Part shown: piece after piece, positions 61,545 to 64,000 of the stretch
How positions within the stretch are numbered: position 1 is the stretch's first letter
Layout: each line of letters begins with the position of its first letter
Origin: Brooklawnia sp032229645
Lineage (GTDB): Bacteria > Actinomycetota > Actinomycetes > Propionibacteriales > Propionibacteriaceae
DNA: 64,000 nt
Direction of reading: 5' to 3'
NCBI GenBank assembly: GCA_963722295.1
Contig: CAVRLB010000003.1
Location: 62,001 to 126,000 of the forward strand
Notes under the pieces: generated by a model
What the model saw: only the letters and a program-made list of their open reading frames with translations
Databases searched by the model: none
What the model was told of the DNA's origin: nothing
Position numbers and translations under genes: made by a program

Positions 61545-63695
61545 CTATCGGACGCGTCCGGGTAGCAGTGATCGGGGCGCGATGCGCGCCGCCAACCGTC
61601 TGCCCTTGCCCACCGACGAATACCACTGCGTGCTGATCACAGCGACGTCGCCGGCAACCTCGGCCTGCGCCGGCGGCCCGGCGGCGTATCGCTGCCGCTC
61701 GATCAGCAAGGCAATCCGGCGAAGCGCGGCTCGTCCCTCGGCGTCCAGACCGGGCCACGGCATCGCAGCGAGTTGCCGAGGCGTGACCGCCGGCCACGTC
61801 ATCCCCAGATCGGTTGCGGTCGCCTCCAGCTCACGCCATGCGCCGTTCACCTGGTCGGCACTGTCGGCGGCACCCAGACGCCGACGGCGAAGCGCTGCCC
61901 GAGTCAGCGCGGGTATCGCCAGCACCAGCACGACACCCACGAGGCTCAGCGGCACCCGCAGATCGACCGGTCGTCCGAGCTGCGCAGGCTGGCTGGTGGT
62001 GGGGGACTGCTGCTCGGTGGGCTGCGGCTCCGGCGAGGCCGGTTCGCCGGCCGGCGGCTCCTGCGTGGGCTCGGACGATGGCTCGGTCTGCGACTGCTGG
62101 GACTGGTCGCCGATCGACACTGTCGGCTCGAAGCTCACCCAGCCCAGGCCCGAGAAGTTCAACTCCGGCCAGGCATGCATATTGTGCGAGGTGACCAGCC
62201 ATGATCCGTCGGCTTGCTCAACGCCGGTGGTGAAACCGACCGCAACTCGTGCCGGAATCCCGACTTCCTGTGCCATCAGCGCCATCGCAGACGCGAAGTG
62301 AATGCAGTATCCGCGGCGGTCGTTGAACAAGAAGTTCACCAGCACCTGGAATCCCATGCCCTCTGGGGCCTGCAGGTCATAGCTGAACCTCGAGGGGTCG
62401 TTCAACCAGTTCTGCAGGGCCAGCGCCTTCTCGCCGTCGGACGCCGCGCCATCGGTGATCTGGTGCGCGAGCTCGATGATCTCGGCCGGCACATCGTCGG
62501 GAAGACTGCTCGCCTCGGCATCGCCGGCGGTCGCGGTCGCCAGCTCGGTGGCGTCAGGGGTGGCGATGAGACTGTCGACCGAATACGACTGGCCGGCAAG
62601 TGTCTGGTCCTCGCCTGCGACATCGAGAACAGTGAGGGTCTGCGGATCGAAGGCCCACGACCCGGATGGGTCCCAGCGCAGCGGGGCATACGGCGCCGGA
62701 AGATAGTCGGAGTCGTAGTCACCGATGGTGACCTGGGTGGTGACCTCCGACTGGGTTCCGGCGAGCGTGGGTTCATCCGGGCTTCCCGGCAATAGCGTCA
62801 TCTGATTCATCTGCCAGCCGTCGGCGGTCATGACCGTCAGCGCCGTACTGCGCAGCCGTGCCCCATCGGCCGACGAGGTCGTGTATCTCAGCAGCGGCCG
62901 TTCGTCGGGTTGGTGCAGGTTCTCATTGAGGCTGATGGTGGGGTCGATCAGATCGACGGACTGATGGCGACCGGTGGTGCCTTGCGGCAGCCAACTTTGG
63001 CCATCGGGTGGGATGGCGAGCCCGGCGACAACGGCGGTGGCGACTGATACCGACCCCAGGCCCACGGCAAGTGCGATGAAGCCGCGCGCATTGAACTTGC
63101 CCTCGTCCTTGCTGGTCAGCCCGCGCGGCCAACGCTGTTCGTGGTCGATGGTGCGCGAGGCCAGCAGCACCAGCCAGCCCACGCAGACCGCGACGATCGA
63201 GACGATACCGACGGCTTCGTCCAACACGATCATCGATGTCAGATAGCCGGCAAGCAGCGGCAGCGCGGCAAGCAGCACACTACGCGCGCCGATGAACGCG
63301 AGGTCGATCACTATCGTCAGCACTCCGGCGCCTGCCAGCAGCAGAACTAGGGTTGCGTCGTCGGCGGCCATCGGTAAGGTCTGGGAGTAGATGTGCTCGC
63401 TCGCCAAAGTCCATGTCTGTTCGAAGACCTGCCACGGGCGAGTCTGTCCGGCGCCGCCGACCGCCACTGCCGCCGCTATCCAGATCATGGCGAAGCCGGC
63501 CAGCAATTGGGCCAGGGTGCCCGGCCAGGTCAGCTGGGAGACCCGGCGCACCAGCCAGGCGAGTCCTTCGAGGACGATCACCACGATCGCGGCACCCGGC
63601 AGTAGCCGCGCATCCGAACTGATCTGAATGAACGGCACCGTGCCCAAGCAGGCGGCGACGCCCACGGCTATCGTGTTGCGTCCCGAACCGATCAT
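61545..63695 (-). CDS. Transglutaminase-like membrane protein (TgpA type)
   Basis: A 716-residue protein. The first about 200 residues hold six to seven membrane helices (DUF3488 part); an outside region follows with a transglutaminase core, Cys in RRGYCIHFASAMALMAQEVGIPARV, His in SHNMHAWPEL, and the following acidic residue in LGWVSFEPT. A Pro/Ser-rich stretch and one more membrane helix lead to a cytosolic C-terminal DUF4129-like end. The start overlaps the DUF58 stop by four bases; this DUF58-TgpA pairing is common in Actinobacteria, usually with a MoxR ATPase. Confidence 0.92.
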   Translation of the reverse strand: MIGSGRNTIAVGVAACLGTVPFIQISSDARLLPGAAIVVIVLEGLAWLVRRVSQLTWPGTLAQLLAGFAMIWIAAAVAVGGAGQTRPWQVFEQTWTLASEHIYSQTLPMAADDATLVLLLAGAGVLTIVIDLAFIGARSVLLAALPLLAGYLTSMIVLDEAVGIVSIVAVCVGWLVLLASRTIDHEQRWPRGLTSKDEGKFNARGFIALAVGLGSVSVATAVVAGLAIPPDGQSWLPQGTTGRHQSVDLIDPTISLNENLHQPDERPLLRYTTSSADGARLRSTALTVMTADGWQMNQMTLLPGSPDEPTLAGTQSEVTTQVTIGDYDSDYLPAPYAPLRWDPSGSWAFDPQTLTVLDVAGEDQTLAGQSYSVDSLIATPDATELATATAGDAEASSLPDDVPAEIIELAHQITDGAASDGEKALALQNWLNDPSRFSYDLQAPEGMGFQVLVNFLFNDRRGYCIHFASAMALMAQEVGIPARVAVGFTTGVEQADGSWLVTSHNMHAWPELNFSGLGWVSFEPTVSIGDQSQQSQTEPSSEPTQEPPAGEPASPEPQPTEQQSPTTSQPAQLGRPVDLRVPLSLVGVVLVLAIPALTRAALRRRRLGAADSADQVNGAWRELEATATDLGMTWPAVTPRQLAAMPWPGLDAEGRAALRRIALLIERQRYAAGPPAQAEVAGDVAVISTQWYSSVGKGRRLAARIAPRSLLPGRVR

Positions 63696-64000
63696 GCCAA
63701 GACCTCGGCGGCTTCATGCAGGCCGATCCAGGCGTCCGGAACCGAGGTGGACGCTGTCGCCAGACTCACCACCCAGCCACGGTTCGCCAACTCCATCGCG
63801 TAGCGCGCCTGCGCCGACCGCTGGCGGCCACCCGCGAAGGTCTGCACGTCGAGCAGCAGGGCGTGCGCCGAACCCGAGTGCGGTGTCGTCTCGATCAAGG
63901 TGGCCAGATCGGCATCTGTCAGTCGGCCGAGCACCGCCAACACCGAAGAACTCGGACGCCGTTCTTCGCCTGCGGCGAACAATCCGGCCGCCAGCGACTC
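63692..64000 (-). CDS. DUF58 domain protein, C-terminal part
   Basis: The gene continues past the right edge; about 102 C-terminal residues are seen, ending in WIGLHEAAEVLA. SVLAVLGRLTDADLATLIETTP, HALLLDVQTF and NRGWVVSLATASTSVPDAWIG fit the vWA-like C-terminal region of DUF58 proteins, which pair with TgpA-type transglutaminases. The stop overlaps the next start (ATGA). The upstream MoxR ATPase gene expected in such operons would lie outside the window. Confidence 0.75.
   Translation of the reverse strand, partial: ESLAAGLFAAGEERRPSSSVLAVLGRLTDADLATLIETTPHSGSAHALLLDVQTFAGGRQRSAQARYAMELANRGWVVSLATASTSVPDAWIGLHEAAEVLA

Overview
The window is high-GC DNA that is densely coded on both strands. 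It looks like a chromosome segment of an actinobacterium, most likely in or near the Propionibacteriaceae. The evidence is a set of families typical of Actinobacteria (DUF4191, DUF3043, DUF3040, GuaB1, a MacS/MacR-type two-component pair, a sunset-domain protein, TgpA-like transglutaminase, class II DAHP synthase, HelR-type ATPase) and frequent GTG starts with purine-rich ribosome binding sites. The genus is an inference. I see no rRNA, tRNA, CRISPR array or transposase, so this is mostly core chromosome.

Layout. 1-2.7 kb: end of a GPH sugar symporter, a zinc alcohol dehydrogenase and an epoxide hydrolase. 2.8-6.1 kb: methionine aminopeptidase, formate/nitrite channel, Uma2 protein, P5C reductase-like protein. 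6.2-10.6 kb (minus strand): ABC-F ATPase, DUF4191 protein, and a 2-oxoacid dehydrogenase E2 gene broken by a one-base frameshift. 10.8-17.6 kb: AraC regulator, VOC protein, PepA, GcvT, DUF3043, PspA, ErpA. 17.8-21.9 kb: GuaB1, a receiver-like protein, TrpD, a prepilin peptidase with an HTH partner. 22.7-29.4 kb: sunset-domain protein, cyclophilin, Lrp-type sensor domain, DEDD exonuclease/GIY-YIG protein, M23 endopeptidase, a lipoprotein with a gluzincin motif.

29.6-45.1 kb resembles a block known from Streptomyces and Mycobacterium: two PlsC-type acyltransferases (one without its catalytic His), MacS/MacR, class II DAHP synthase, a PASTA Ser/Thr kinase, a ThiE-like protein, polyprenyl synthetase, MetF. 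Near it lie an MBL hydrolase, an EamA transporter, a decayed serine hydrolase, a CAAX protease and HelR. 45.4-52.7 kb: NrtR-like regulator, ketopantoate reductase family, PiT phosphate transporter with a small membrane partner, and the sdhCAB operon. 52.8-58.5 kb: a TetR-controlled export unit made of an MMPL permease carrying a degenerate ABC-like tail and a YhgE/Pip protein. 58.5-64 kb: radical SAM/SPASM protein, DUF3040 protein, glycerate kinase, TgpA-type transglutaminase and the end of a DUF58 protein.

The most interesting signals are regulatory or architectural: three 16-bp palindromes phased by 17 bp at the TetR/MMPL boundary, four GGACAACAC-type boxes phased by exactly 21 bp upstream of the HTH-prepilin peptidase operon, a 10-bp tandem repeat lying on the -10 box of the M23 peptidase promoter, an intergenic repeat family at three or four loci, overlapping alternative hairpins ending in a T-run downstream of sdhB, and the MMPL/ABC-like fusion. 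I did not find one clear-cut new multi-gene system. The MMPL-ABC-like/Pip export unit is the best candidate.
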